A stretch of DNA of 64,000 nucleotides from contig CAKUSP010000001.1 in assembly GCA_934680015.1 (NCBI GenBank), forward strand, positions 248,001 through 312,000. The letters are read 5' to 3'. Below, piece by piece: positions 16,654 to 25,648 of this stretch; position 1 is the stretch's first letter; each line of letters starts with the position of its first letter. The DNA comes from an uncultured Bacteroidales bacterium. GTDB taxonomy: Bacteria > Bacteroidota > Bacteroidia > Bacteroidales > UBA932. Made by a program: the position numbers and the translations under genes. The notes under the pieces were generated by a model, which saw only the letters and a program-made list of their open reading frames with translations, was not told where the DNA came from and ran no database searches.

Positions 16654-19457
16654 AAACAACAACCGTGGGGATGGTCTTATTAAGCTTGTTTGTTATTTCT
16701 TGTGTTAGGGAGTTTGAAAGCAATGAAAAAGTGGAAGTCATAATAAGTGCCACAGGCAATACCTTTAAAAGTTCTATGCCCGTCGAGGAAGACAAGTTCC
16801 TTGATCTTAATGCCTATGTGTATAGTGAAGGCGTATTGTTCTTTGATGGGTATTCTAAAGGGAATACTATTAGTCTTCAAATAGATAGAGGACGAGAATA
16901 CACTATTTATCTTCTTGCTAATGTTGGGAAAGTGGATCCTCCATACAAAGAGGCTGATTTATCAGAATTGGCGTGTCAATTTGTATATAAATCGGAAGGG
17001 GCTCTTCCTATGTGTATGAGTGGAGGAAGAAAGATAAAGGTAGACTCTGGCATTGCTAATTACCGATTCGAAATGGATAGGTTAGTTTCGAAGTATACAC
17101 TTTACTTAGAAGATATGCTTGAAAATAGTTCTATCAACATCACATCTGCAAGAATTTGCCAAGAGGCGTCAAGTGTAAATCCTTTTTTGCAGTCTAGTAA
17201 GGCTACTTCGACTCAGATGGGAGATAGTGCTTCTAAACAGGATCTAAATATACTGAACCAAGGCGGAGGTATAGATTTTTATGTGTTGGAAAATTGTCAA
17301 GGCGTTTTACTTGAAGGTAATGAAGATCCTTGGCGAAAAGAACCATCTTCCATACCTGGTAAGGCTTTGTATTGTACTTATATAGAGTTGTCAGGCAATT
17401 GGACTACAAATGGTGCAAGTGCTGATATGAATATAAGGCTTTATTTAGGAATGGATAATATTACAGATTTCAATGTGCGACGAAATACAAATATACAAGT
17501 GGGGTTATGCGTATCGGATGATGGTATTTTGAAAAGTAGTTGGAAAGTAGGCCTTAGTAACATTAATGATAGCAGGAAACTAGAGTTTGAATATGCTAAA
17601 AATGTTGTATTTCAGGAAGATGGCTGGACTCAAGTTCCCCTTGAAGTGTATCCGGAAAATGCTGTTTTTTACGCAGAAATGGAAGGGGATGATATGGAAT
17701 GTAAAATCTCAGGAGGTAAAGTCTATGTGCGAGGAATATACGATGGGGATTTATATCCAGAGGCGCTATTAAGAGTTTCTTCATGGGATGGCAGGCACGA
17801 AAGTTCCACAAGAGTGCAACTTTCCTATAAAAGTGACGCTTTTGATGCCTATGAGGACAGAATTCCTAAATGTTGTGGCGAGTATGGTTATATAACATTA
17901 GAGAAGATGGAATATCCGGTGGTTATAAATTTGCCAGGTGGAGTATCATGGAATATAGATAAAGATGATGTACCGAGGTTTCAGAGATTTTATGACTCGA
18001 AATCTTTAACCACATTTATATATTCTTCAAACTCTAGAACTTTGCATATTATAAGAGAGGGAAGTGGAGAATCGGCAGAAGTTAAGATCAAATGTTATAA
18101 GTCGGAAGCATCTTTCCCTTTGGTGGCTGCTTATTATCCAGAGTTAGGAGTTAATGATGGTTTTGTTTCTGAGGCGGGATGCCATAATGTTACTTCTGAT
18201 GGAAAGTTTTATGATACTGAATATGTGGCTTCGCTTTTTTATGAAGATGGGACTATCCTACCACTCTATTATTTTAAGATTCCTTCGGAAATAGTAGGGT
18301 ATTACGGCGAGTCAGATACTCAGGCAGGCAGATATAAGTTGTTCTCAGATATCTATGGACTCCCGTCTTTTTCTGCTACCATACCATCAGGGATGGTGGG
18401 GTATGTAAGTGATTATAGTGGAAGTGAGGGCTTATATGAGCTGTTCGATAAGACAGGAAATCTTTATAGGACAAGAGCGTTTGGGCTTGGTGATTTGCCT
18501 GAAAATCAATATGAGATTTCCGTTAAACTCCCCAACGCTGATATTGTAGCAAACGGGAAGATGGAGTGTATAAAAGCTTTTCCTTCACAGGGCTTTTTAG
18601 GTGAAATCTATAATTATCAAGTAGCGCCAGGCGATCTTCGTAGTTATTCTTCTGCGGTTCCTTTTGATGCAGAAGGCTCTTTTAGGGTACCGCCAGCTTC
18701 TTCTTTATGCCAATGGTCCATTCGGCAAACGACCTCAGATATTGATACTTCGCTAGATCAAGCCTTTGCGCAAGGCAGTGTTACTGATTATTGTAAAGCG
18801 GCTTCGATAAAAGGGAATAGGCTGAATTTTACACCTATGAATGAAGATATTTTCCCGGCTTGTGGTTCTATGGTGGTAAAGGGGATGGTGACAAATCCGT
18901 ATAGTCGTAGGTCTTATGTCGGCTATTATCGTTTTGATCTGGTCCTTTTCGTCTCTATTGGCTGCCAATTTGACTTCGTCTATCCCTCTTCACCATATAA
19001 GATAGGCTTTTCTTATGTTCCGTTTTGTGAATACTCTACAAAGAAACTTTCTTCGACATGGAATGAACATATGCCGAATTTTTTGCTGGTGCATTCTTCA
19101 TATAACTCTACCGTATACTATATAAAGGTGCCGGCTTCACCTACTGAAAACCAGTGGTATCAAAGTGGTGATGAATTCAAACCTAACGCTATGATTCAAA
19201 ATGTTATGCCTATTTTAGCCAATCATAAGGAGTTTTTCGAATTCAAATTCAGCCAATTCTTCTCATCTGGAGTGGAAATGAAGTGTACTCGTAGTGGTTA
19301 TCAGATTTATCCTGATCCTAACATGAAACTGTATTCCGATGGGCGTATGGGCTATTATCATTTCTATAGACAGTATGATTTGGCAAATATCCCTGCTATA
19401 GATTACAATAAGGGCCTCGACAATTATCTCATCGAGGCCGCGTATGGAAATATATAA
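16650..19457 (+). CDS. DUF4906 large fimbria-associated lipoprotein
   Basis: A 935-residue lipoprotein (signal ends VISC at about residue 18). The first ~290 residues resemble a fimbrillin fold (NAYVYSEGVLFFDGYSK ... YTIYLLANVGK ... FYVLENCQG ... YIELSGNW ... IRLYLGMDNITDFNVRRNTNIQV), the pattern of DUF4906. The remaining ~600 residues are beta-rich and aromatic without a domain I recognise. Position as third gene of the operon and large size suggest a fimbrial tip or accessory adhesin; this is inference from similar operons. The gene ends 10 bases from the convergent permease gene. Confidence 0.75.
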   Translation: MKTTTVGMVLLSLFVISCVREFESNEKVEVIISATGNTFKSSMPVEEDKFLDLNAYVYSEGVLFFDGYSKGNTISLQIDRGREYTIYLLANVGKVDPPYKEADLSELACQFVYKSEGALPMCMSGGRKIKVDSGIANYRFEMDRLVSKYTLYLEDMLENSSINITSARICQEASSVNPFLQSSKATSTQMGDSASKQDLNILNQGGGIDFYVLENCQGVLLEGNEDPWRKEPSSIPGKALYCTYIELSGNWTTNGASADMNIRLYLGMDNITDFNVRRNTNIQVGLCVSDDGILKSSWKVGLSNINDSRKLEFEYAKNVVFQEDGWTQVPLEVYPENAVFYAEMEGDDMECKISGGKVYVRGIYDGDLYPEALLRVSSWDGRHESSTRVQLSYKSDAFDAYEDRIPKCCGEYGYITLEKMEYPVVINLPGGVSWNIDKDDVPRFQRFYDSKSLTTFIYSSNSRTLHIIREGSGESAEVKIKCYKSEASFPLVAAYYPELGVNDGFVSEAGCHNVTSDGKFYDTEYVASLFYEDGTILPLYYFKIPSEIVGYYGESDTQAGRYKLFSDIYGLPSFSATIPSGMVGYVSDYSGSEGLYELFDKTGNLYRTRAFGLGDLPENQYEISVKLPNADIVANGKMECIKAFPSQGFLGEIYNYQVAPGDLRSYSSAVPFDAEGSFRVPPASSLCQWSIRQTTSDIDTSLDQAFAQGSVTDYCKAASIKGNRLNFTPMNEDIFPACGSMVVKGMVTNPYSRRSYVGYYRFDLVLFVSIGCQFDFVYPSSPYKIGFSYVPFCEYSTKKLSSTWNEHMPNFLLVHSSYNSTVYYIKVPASPTENQWYQSGDEFKPNAMIQNVMPILANHKEFFEFKFSQFFSSGVEMKCTRSGYQIYPDPNMKLYSDGRMGYYHFYRQYDLANIPAIDYNKGLDNYLIEAAYGNI

Positions 19458-19467
19458 GTTATTTTTT

Positions 19468-20739
19468 TTAACGTGATTTTTTAGGATCTTTAAAGAATAT
19501 GCTAAAGAGTATACCTACTACTAATGCATAAGTAGCAAATATGTACCACGCTTTACTCCATGATGGGGATGCTGCTTTGAATACACATGCATCGACCACA
19601 GCTCCAGCTGCAAGTGTCCCTATTGTGGCTCCAAGTCCATTTGTCATGAGCATGAAAAGGCCTTGCGCTGAAGAACGGATATCTTTAGGGGCGTTTTCAT
19701 TGACATAAAGAGATCCTGAAATGTTGAAAAAGTCGAAGGCTACACCATAGACTATGCAGCTGAGAATAAACAGAAGTACGCCTGGCATGTCAGGAGTCCC
19801 TAGTCCGAAGAATCCGAAGCGGAATACCCAAGCGAACATGGCAATAAGCATCACTTTTTTGATGCCAAAACGCTTCATGAAGAACGGAATAAGAAGGATG
19901 CAGAGAGTCTCGGAAAGTTGTGAGATTGAAATCAGTGCATTAGAGTTTTTTACAGCGAAGGTGTCTGCGTATTGTGGATTATTTCCGAAAGAGCCTAGGA
20001 ATGTATTAGCATAGCCGTTGGTGATTTGAAGTGAAGCTCCCAGGAGCATGGAAAAAATGAAGAATACTGCAAATTGCTTGTCTTTAAAAAGAGTAAATGC
20101 CTTTAGTCCAAGGCTATCAGCAAGACTTGCTCCTTCTCCTTTTTTAGTCGGACATGCCGGCATAGTAAGAGCATACGCACAGAGAACAAGGCTTATGATG
20201 CCGGAGGAAATCAGTTGCGTGTAAGAGTCTTGCATGGCTATTCCATCTACTTTAACGAAGTTAGTAGCCAACATACTAATTATGAAACCTACGGTTCCAA
20301 ATACTCGTATCGGAGGAAAGTCTTTAACTGGATCCTTTCCTGCTTTCTCCAGTGCATTATACGCAACTGAGTTAACCAGTGCAATAGTAGGCATAAAGAA
20401 TGCCACACTTATGCTGTATAGTATGAATAATGGTGAAAAAGTTATGGCTGCACCAGCGTTCATACAATACACTCCAGCGCCAATCATTGCTACTCCTGCA
20501 AGTCCATGGCACATCGAAAGAACTTTTTGCGCTTGCATTTTTCGGTCGGCTATAATGCCCATAAGAGCTGGCATAAAAATAGATACAATGCCTTGCATGG
20601 CAAAAAACCATTTTATTTGAGATCCCATGCCGATTTCTCCCAGGTATCGTCCTAATGAGGTAAGGTATGCTCCCCAAACTGCGAATTCTAGGAAGTTGAG
20701 AATGATTAGTTTTAAACTGATGGATGAATTTTTACTCAT
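19468..20739 (-). CDS. Nucleoside permease (NupG-like MFS transporter)
   Basis: A 423-residue transporter with twelve hydrophobic segments. The start (KLIILNFLEFAVWGAYLTSLGRYLG) and the first loop GIIADRKMQAQKVL match the nucleoside:H+ symporter branch of the major facilitator superfamily. The domain-2 start (KDKQFAVFFIFSMLLGASLQITNGYANTFL) also fits. It would import nucleosides across the inner membrane. A TATTTTTG box on the minus strand at 20819-20812 gives a leader of about 65 bases. It is divergent from tgt. Confidence 0.85.
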   Translation of the reverse strand: MSKNSSISLKLIILNFLEFAVWGAYLTSLGRYLGEIGMGSQIKWFFAMQGIVSIFMPALMGIIADRKMQAQKVLSMCHGLAGVAMIGAGVYCMNAGAAITFSPLFILYSISVAFFMPTIALVNSVAYNALEKAGKDPVKDFPPIRVFGTVGFIISMLATNFVKVDGIAMQDSYTQLISSGIISLVLCAYALTMPACPTKKGEGASLADSLGLKAFTLFKDKQFAVFFIFSMLLGASLQITNGYANTFLGSFGNNPQYADTFAVKNSNALISISQLSETLCILLIPFFMKRFGIKKVMLIAMFAWVFRFGFFGLGTPDMPGVLLFILSCIVYGVAFDFFNISGSLYVNENAPKDIRSSAQGLFMLMTNGLGATIGTLAAGAVVDACVFKAASPSWSKAWYIFATYALVVGILFSIFFKDPKKSR

Positions 20740-20811
20740 TATGTTTAATTTTTAGTTTATTTTATGTGCTGCATTGTGTGTCATGGCGTGTATTTCATAA
20801 TTCACAGAGTG

Positions 20812-20849
20812 CAAAAATACGAGAATTTGCCGGATTATTGTTATCTTTG
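20812..20849. promoter_or_regulatory. Divergent -7 boxes for the nucleoside permease and tgt
   Basis: TATTTTTG on the minus strand (20819-20812) and TATCTTTG on the plus strand (20842-20849). The plus box is only four bases from the tgt ATG, so the tgt transcript should start at or beside its start codon. Neither has a clear TTTG at the usual 20-base spacing. Confidence 0.5.
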
Positions 20850-20853
20850 GTAT

Positions 20854-21984
20854 ATGAAATTTCAAATAGAGCATAAAGACAGCGCTTCTGCGGCACGAAC
20901 AGGGATTATTACTACCGATCATGGTATTATTCATACTCCTATTTTCATGCCTGTGGGTACTGTGGGGTCTGTTAAGGGCGTATATCATCGCGATTTGAAA
21001 AACGATATAAAGGCCGAAATAATACTTGGCAACACATATCATCTTTATCTACGTCCTGGCCTAGATATATTGAGAGCTGCAGGTGGATTACATAAGTTTG
21101 AAAGTTGGGATAGACCTATACTTACAGATAGTGGTGGTTTTCAGGTCTTTTCCCTTACATCTATAAGGAAGTTGACAGAAAAAGGTTGCACTTTTCAGTC
21201 TCATATAGATGGCTCAAGACATGAATTTACTCCTGAGAATAATGTTGAAACTCAGCGTATTATCGGCGCTGATATTATGATGGCGCTTGACGAATGTTGC
21301 CCTGGAGATGCCACGCATGAATATGCGCGAAAATCGCTTGATTTAACGAAAGGATGGCTGGAGCGTTATTCGAAGCATTTCCATGAAACGCAGCCACTTT
21401 ATGGCTACGATCAGACCTTTTTCCCTATTATACAGGGATGTGTTTATCCTGATTTGCGTAAAGAAGCTGCTGAACATGCTCTGCAGTTTGCACAAAGCGG
21501 TATTGCTATAGGTGGATTGGCAGTAGGAGAGCCGACCGAGAAGATGTATGAGGTTTTGGAACTGTTGAACCCTATAATACCTCAGGATAAGGCGCGCTAT
21601 CTTATGGGAGTGGGAACTCCGGCTAATCTTCTTGAGGGGATTTCGCGTGGTGTGGATATGTTCGATTGTGTGATGCCCACACGAAATGGACGTAATGGGA
21701 TGCTTTTTACATGGAATGGTATTATGAATATGCGTAATGCTAAGTGGGAGAGTGATTTTTCCGAACTTGATCCTTGCGGAACTTCATTTGTAGATCATAC
21801 ATATTCTAAGGCCTATTTGCGTCATCTTTTTATTGCTGGTGAGTTGTTTGCAGGTATGATAGCTAGTGAACATAATTTAGCATTTTATTTAGATGTAGTT
21901 AGGCAGGCTCGTATTCATATCGAGGCTGGGGATTTCGTGACATGGAAAGAATCGGTAATGCCTAAGATTACTTCAAGATTATAA
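20854..21984 (+). CDS. tgt: tRNA-guanine transglycosylase
   Basis: Exchanges guanine-34 for preQ1 in tRNAs with GUN anticodons. The catalytic region TDSGGFQVFSL, DECCPGDAT, GGLAVGEPTEKMYEVLE and the MFDCVMPTRNGRNG motif are all present, so activity is expected. The C-terminal zinc site of E. coli Tgt (CxCxxC) is absent: the equivalent stretch reads DPCGTSFVDHTYSKAYLRHLF with a single cysteine. I believe such variants occur elsewhere in Bacteroidota. I chose ATG 20854 (376 aa); the upstream frame start precedes the promoter. The next gene overlaps its stop by one base. Confidence 0.95.
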   Translation: MKFQIEHKDSASAARTGIITTDHGIIHTPIFMPVGTVGSVKGVYHRDLKNDIKAEIILGNTYHLYLRPGLDILRAAGGLHKFESWDRPILTDSGGFQVFSLTSIRKLTEKGCTFQSHIDGSRHEFTPENNVETQRIIGADIMMALDECCPGDATHEYARKSLDLTKGWLERYSKHFHETQPLYGYDQTFFPIIQGCVYPDLRKEAAEHALQFAQSGIAIGGLAVGEPTEKMYEVLELLNPIIPQDKARYLMGVGTPANLLEGISRGVDMFDCVMPTRNGRNGMLFTWNGIMNMRNAKWESDFSELDPCGTSFVDHTYSKAYLRHLFIAGELFAGMIASEHNLAFYLDVVRQARIHIEAGDFVTWKESVMPKITSRL

Positions 21985-23075
21985 TGGAACTGCGGCCTAA
22001 AAAACTTGATTGGTATATATTCAAGAGTTTTATACTCACTTTTTTCATCGCGCTGATTTTAATCATCGGGATCGTCATAATCTTCGACATATCTGAGAAG
22101 ATAGATGATTTTGTGAAAAATGAAGCACCTTTAAAGGAGATAATTGTTAATTATTATCTGAATTTCATTCCCTATTTTATAAACATGTTCAGCCCATTGT
22201 TCGTGTTTATTACGGTAGTGTTCTATACATCTAGACAAGCTGCTAATTCTGAGATTATTGCGATTTTATCTAGTGGCATTAGTTATAGGCGTATGCTTAT
22301 GCCATATATGGCTGCCGCTGCCATAATTACTGGAGTTTCGCTTATGCTTAATCTATATGTCATTCCTCACGCTAATGCTACGAGATTAGATTTCGAGCAG
22401 ACTTATGTGAAAAAGCGAAGTTCTACAAAGACGCGAAATATACATTATCAGATAGCGCCTGGGGAATTCGTCTATGTGGAATCGTTTAGTCAGTGGAATA
22501 AGACAGCATACAAGTTCACCCTTGAAAGTATAAAGGATAATAAACTCGTCAGTAAATTGTCTGCCGAATCGGCGCAATGGGACAGCACGATGGATGGCTG
22601 GCGTCTAAGACGTTATACTTTGCGTAATTATACTGATGGGCTTGAAGATAAAGTGGAGAGTGGAGAAAAACTCGATACAGTTATAGCCTTGAAGTTATCA
22701 GATTTCTATTTTAATGAAAAGACGGTCCAGACGCTTTCAATAAAAGATCTTAATTCTCTTATTGATACGCAGAAGATGCGTGGCGATTCTAATGTCATGT
22801 ATGCTGAAATAGAAAAGAATAATCGTTATGCACTTCCATTTTCAGCCTTTATATTGACCATCATGGGCGTTGCTTTGTCATCTAAGAAAAAGCGAGGCGG
22901 TATAGGCTGGAATCTGGGACTAGGAATAGGATTGGCATTTACTTATATATTATTTATGCGATTCAGTCAGATGTTCGTATATGCTGGTACTATGTCTGCT
23001 ACTATAGCATTGTGGCTTCCTAATGTAATATTTGCGATTATAGCTGTATTCTTGTATAAAAAAGCTCCTAAATAG
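21984..23075 (+). CDS. LptF/LptG-family permease
   Basis: A YjgP/YjgQ-type membrane component of the LPS export machine, which pulls LPS out of the inner membrane with LptB and LptC. Three N-terminal helices (the first [21 protein letters not shown]), a periplasmic beta-jellyroll (about residues 130-270) and three C-terminal helices give the family's standard layout, at 363 aa. The [13 protein letters not shown] start fits the family. It overlaps tgt by one base and precedes dut by two bases. The pairing with tgt seems to be common in Bacteroidota. Which of LptF or LptG it is cannot be settled here. Confidence 0.88.
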   Translation: MELRPKKLDWYIFKSFILTFFIALILIIGIVIIFDISEKIDDFVKNEAPLKEIIVNYYLNFIPYFINMFSPLFVFITVVFYTSRQAANSEIIAILSSGISYRRMLMPYMAAAAIITGVSLMLNLYVIPHANATRLDFEQTYVKKRSSTKTRNIHYQIAPGEFVYVESFSQWNKTAYKFTLESIKDNKLVSKLSAESAQWDSTMDGWRLRRYTLRNYTDGLEDKVESGEKLDTVIALKLSDFYFNEKTVQTLSIKDLNSLIDTQKMRGDSNVMYAEIEKNNRYALPFSAFILTIMGVALSSKKKRGGIGWNLGLGIGLAFTYILFMRFSQMFVYAGTMSATIALWLPNVIFAIIAVFLYKKAPK

Positions 23076-23077
23076 TT

Positions 23078-23512
23078 ATGAAAGTTAAGGTTATGAATAA
23101 AGGCGGGAATCCGCTTCCGAAGTATTCTACAGCCCTCTCTGCTGGAATGGATGTAAGGGCTGATATAGAAAGTCCTATTATTTTAGGCTCACTAGAGCGT
23201 GTAATTGTTCCTACTGGTTTGTTTGTGGAAATTCCTGCAGGTTATGAGATTCAAGTACGTCCTCGTAGCGGACTTGCAGCAAAACATGGGGTAACCGTGC
23301 TTAATAGCCCAGGAACGATAGATGCTGATTATAGAGGAGAATTGAAAGTTATCCTTGTCAATCTTTCTGCAACACCCTTTACGATAGAGCCTTCAGAGAG
23401 AATAGCGCAGATAGTTCTTGCACGTCATGAATCCATTGAATGGGAGTCTGTTGAGAGTCTTTCGGAATCAGAGCGAGGAGTCGGAGGATTTGGTAGCACG
23501 GGAGTTAAATAG
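23078..23512 (+). CDS. dut: dUTP pyrophosphatase
   Basis: Hydrolyses dUTP to dUMP and keeps uracil out of DNA. The five trimeric-dUTPase motifs are visible: [29 protein letters not shown] (catalytic Asp), RIAQIVL and the glycine-rich [10 protein letters not shown] tail. The length of 144 aa is standard. It follows the permease gene by two bases and its last 45 bases overlap the convergent PAP2 gene. Confidence 0.97.
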   Translation: MKVKVMNKGGNPLPKYSTALSAGMDVRADIESPIILGSLERVIVPTGLFVEIPAGYEIQVRPRSGLAAKHGVTVLNSPGTIDADYRGELKVILVNLSATPFTIEPSERIAQIVLARHESIEWESVESLSESERGVGGFGSTGVK

Positions 23513-24067
23513 CAGAATAAATAGTCTGGCGAAGATAGCACCTATAAGTGTGCCCACTATTAGTCCCACTAATATGTCACCGAGGAAGTGTTTTCCCACA
23601 AACACTCTACTCAATCCTACAAGTATTGCCCATAGTGGAAGTATGATTTTCCATGCTTTTCTATCGAGTAAAATGGATGAAGCAACGGCAAATCCCATGG
23701 CGTTGGCAGCGTGAGCAGAGAAAAAGCCATAGGGATGCCTTGTACTAGCTCCAGTGAGCATATGAAGCCCTCTTTCGACAATGTTCTGGTCGTTACATGG
23801 TCTAAGTCTATGCGCGTGCAGTTTTATAATGTTGCATAATTGGTCTATGCATAGAATACATAAGGCTATCATTATAACGCTAATAAGCCCCTTTTTCCAA
23901 CCTAGTTTCCTTATCAGTAAGCCAAGTATTAAAATATATAGCGGAAGCCATATTAGTCTATCACTAAAACAAAGCCATATTTTATCAGAAATGGGGGAGT
24001 TAAGTGAATTAATCCATAGTGTAGCATTTTGATCTGCCAATTCCAATTTTTCAAGCAATGACTCCAT
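23468..24067 (-). CDS. PAP2-family membrane phosphatase
   Basis: A five- to six-helix membrane protein with the three acid-phosphatase motifs: [22 protein letters not shown] (SxxHA form) and [16 protein letters not shown]. Such enzymes dephosphorylate undecaprenyl pyrophosphate or lipid A. I chose ATG 24067 ([12 protein letters not shown], 199 aa), since the longer frame would start at a TTG at 24085. The TATCTTTG-type promoter of the obgE gene lies upstream and only a few bases separate the two genes, so it is probably co-transcribed with obgE. The substrate is not decided by sequence. Confidence 0.87.
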   Translation of the reverse strand: MESLLEKLELADQNATLWINSLNSPISDKIWLCFSDRLIWLPLYILILGLLIRKLGWKKGLISVIMIALCILCIDQLCNIIKLHAHRLRPCNDQNIVERGLHMLTGASTRHPYGFFSAHAANAMGFAVASSILLDRKAWKIILPLWAILVGLSRVFVGKHFLGDILVGLIVGTLIGAIFARLFILLFNSRATKSSDSSL

Positions 24068-24092
24068 ACATTCATTATTTTTCAAAGATTAC

Positions 24093-25091
24093 TTAGTCCT
24101 CCTCGTGCAGTGCTTTCCATAACAGATCCTTCAATTCCTTTAATCCATATCCTGATATGGCGGATATAAATATGTGAGGAAGATCTTTTGGAAGCCCGGG
24201 CTCTAGTTCGGATTCTATTTCTTTATCAATAAGGTCGCACTTCGTTATGGCAAGAACTCTTTTTTTATCAAGTAATTCGGGGTTATACATGTTCAATTCC
24301 CCTAAAAGGGTGTCATAACAGTTCTGTATACTATCTTCTTCAGCAGAAATCATAAATAGCAGAACTGAATTGCGCTCTATATGTCTTAGGAATCTTATGC
24401 CAATGCCTCTTCCTTCGTGCGCACCTTCTATGATACCAGGGATGTCTGCCATCACAAAGGATTTGTCGTTGTAGTACTTAACTATACCCAAATTCGGTTC
24501 TAGAGTGGTGAACGCATAGGAGGCTATTTTAGGTTTAGCCGCAGTTATCGCAGATAGTAAGGTGGATTTACCAGCATTTGGAAAACCTACTAGGCCCACA
24601 TCGGCAAGTAGTTTTAGCTCAAGAATATACCATCCTTCTACGCCGTCTTCTCCTGGTTGGGCAAATCGTGGTGTTTGCAGTGTCGGTGTTTTAAAGTTGT
24701 TATTGCCAAGACCACCTCGACCTCCTGGGCATAAGACGCGCTCTTCTCCTGGGGTGACCAATTCGAAAAGAACCTCTCCTGTTTCAGCGTTTTTGACTAC
24801 GGTTCCTACTGGAACTGGAAGTATGATGTTAGCTCCATTTTTCCCATGTCTTAGTCCGCCACTTCCACTTCCACCATCTTCCGCTATGATGTGCTTACGA
24901 TATTTAAGATGAATGAGTGTCCAGAATTGTGGGTCTGCTTTTAGAATTATACTTCCTCCGTTCCCTCCATCTCCACCATCGGGACCTCCTTTGGGAACGT
25001 ATTTAGCTCTATATAAATGCATTGAGCCTGCTCCTCCATGCCCGGAGTGGCAAAAGATCTTCACGTAGTCTATAAAGTTGCTGTCTGCCAT
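24093..25091 (-). CDS. obgE: GTPase Obg
   Basis: A conserved ribosome-associated GTPase of the Obg family. The glycine-rich Obg fold fills about residues 1-158 (GHGGAGSMHLYR, PDGGDGGNGG, GGSGSGGLRHGKNG, PGGRGGLGNNNF), followed by the G domain with P-loop GFPNAGKSTLL, ADIPGIIEGAHEGRGIG (G3) and TKCDL (G4). The length of 332 aa indicates the short form with no extra C-terminal domain. It has an unusually long, hairpin-rich leader (25092-25240), unlike most genes in this window. Confidence 0.97.
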   Translation of the reverse strand: MADSNFIDYVKIFCHSGHGGAGSMHLYRAKYVPKGGPDGGDGGNGGSIILKADPQFWTLIHLKYRKHIIAEDGGSGSGGLRHGKNGANIILPVPVGTVVKNAETGEVLFELVTPGEERVLCPGGRGGLGNNNFKTPTLQTPRFAQPGEDGVEGWYILELKLLADVGLVGFPNAGKSTLLSAITAAKPKIASYAFTTLEPNLGIVKYYNDKSFVMADIPGIIEGAHEGRGIGIRFLRHIERNSVLLFMISAEEDSIQNCYDTLLGELNMYNPELLDKKRVLAITKCDLIDKEIESELEPGLPKDLPHIFISAISGYGLKELKDLLWKALHEED

Positions 25092-25240
25092 AATTCTTTA
25101 TCTCTCAATTAAATAAGTGGTCCTTGACGACCATTTTCGACCTCCGAGTAACAACGGAGTAACAAAAGTTTCTCTCCTCGTAACTTACCATTTGAGGTCA
25201 ATGAACTTTTTGTTTGAAAGCAGCATTTTTTGCTTTCAAA
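25092..25240 (-). promoter_or_regulatory. Long structured 5' leader of obgE
   Basis: The minus-strand TATCTTTG box at 25252-25245 implies a transcript start near 25238, leaving about 147 bases before the ATG. The leader begins with a perfect stem TTTGAAAGCA/TGCTTTCAAA (25212-25221 with 25231-25240) and contains CTCCG/CGGAG and TGGTC/GACCA stems nearer the gene. No known riboswitch was recognised. Confidence 0.5.
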
Positions 25241-25633
25241 GGTGCAAAGATAGCGAAAGTTTGGGAAAGAACAGGCGTGTTATTATATGAGTTTTCACTG
25301 GATTTACTACTATAAAGTGTTAATAAGACGTAGTAATACTTCGCGAAAACGTGCTATATGGTGCCATCAATGATTCTGTGGTTGACATCTATGGTGATAT
25401 TAAGAGTTTTATGACCATCTTTTCTCATATATCTCCCCCAGGAGATTCTATTGAATATATACAGGTTTGTTATTTAACTAGAGAAGACTATGGAAAAAAA
25501 GAGATTGATATTGTAAAGGCTGACGCATGTTTTTGAGAGAGTAGGGTTACATTATGCCCGAAGTTTTTACGAGATCCTCAAATATGCAGACTATTTATTT
25601 GGCACAATGTAGGATTTATTTTATTTTTGTTTT
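25241..25633 (+). other. Intergenic region between obgE and xseA with a short unassigned frame
   Basis: It contains the obgE promoter on the minus strand and the xseA promoter at its right end. Between them a plus-strand frame is open from 25327 to 25536, with GTG at 25351 as a possible start (61 residues: DIYGDIKSFMTIFSHISPPGDSI and so on). It has protein-like composition but no family I recognise, and may be a gene remnant. Confidence 0.3.
25598..25629 (+). promoter_or_regulatory. xseA promoter
   Basis: TTTG at 25598-25601, 20 bases, then TATTTTTG at 25622-25629: an exact Bacteroidota-type promoter. The leader before ATG 25649 would be about 13 bases. Confidence 0.75.
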
Positions 25634-25648
25634 GTGTTGCAAATTCCT

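Noticed and set aside
25351..25536. 61-residue frame before xseA as a firm gene
   Set aside because: No ATG, no promoter directly upstream, no family; kept only as a note on the intergenic region.
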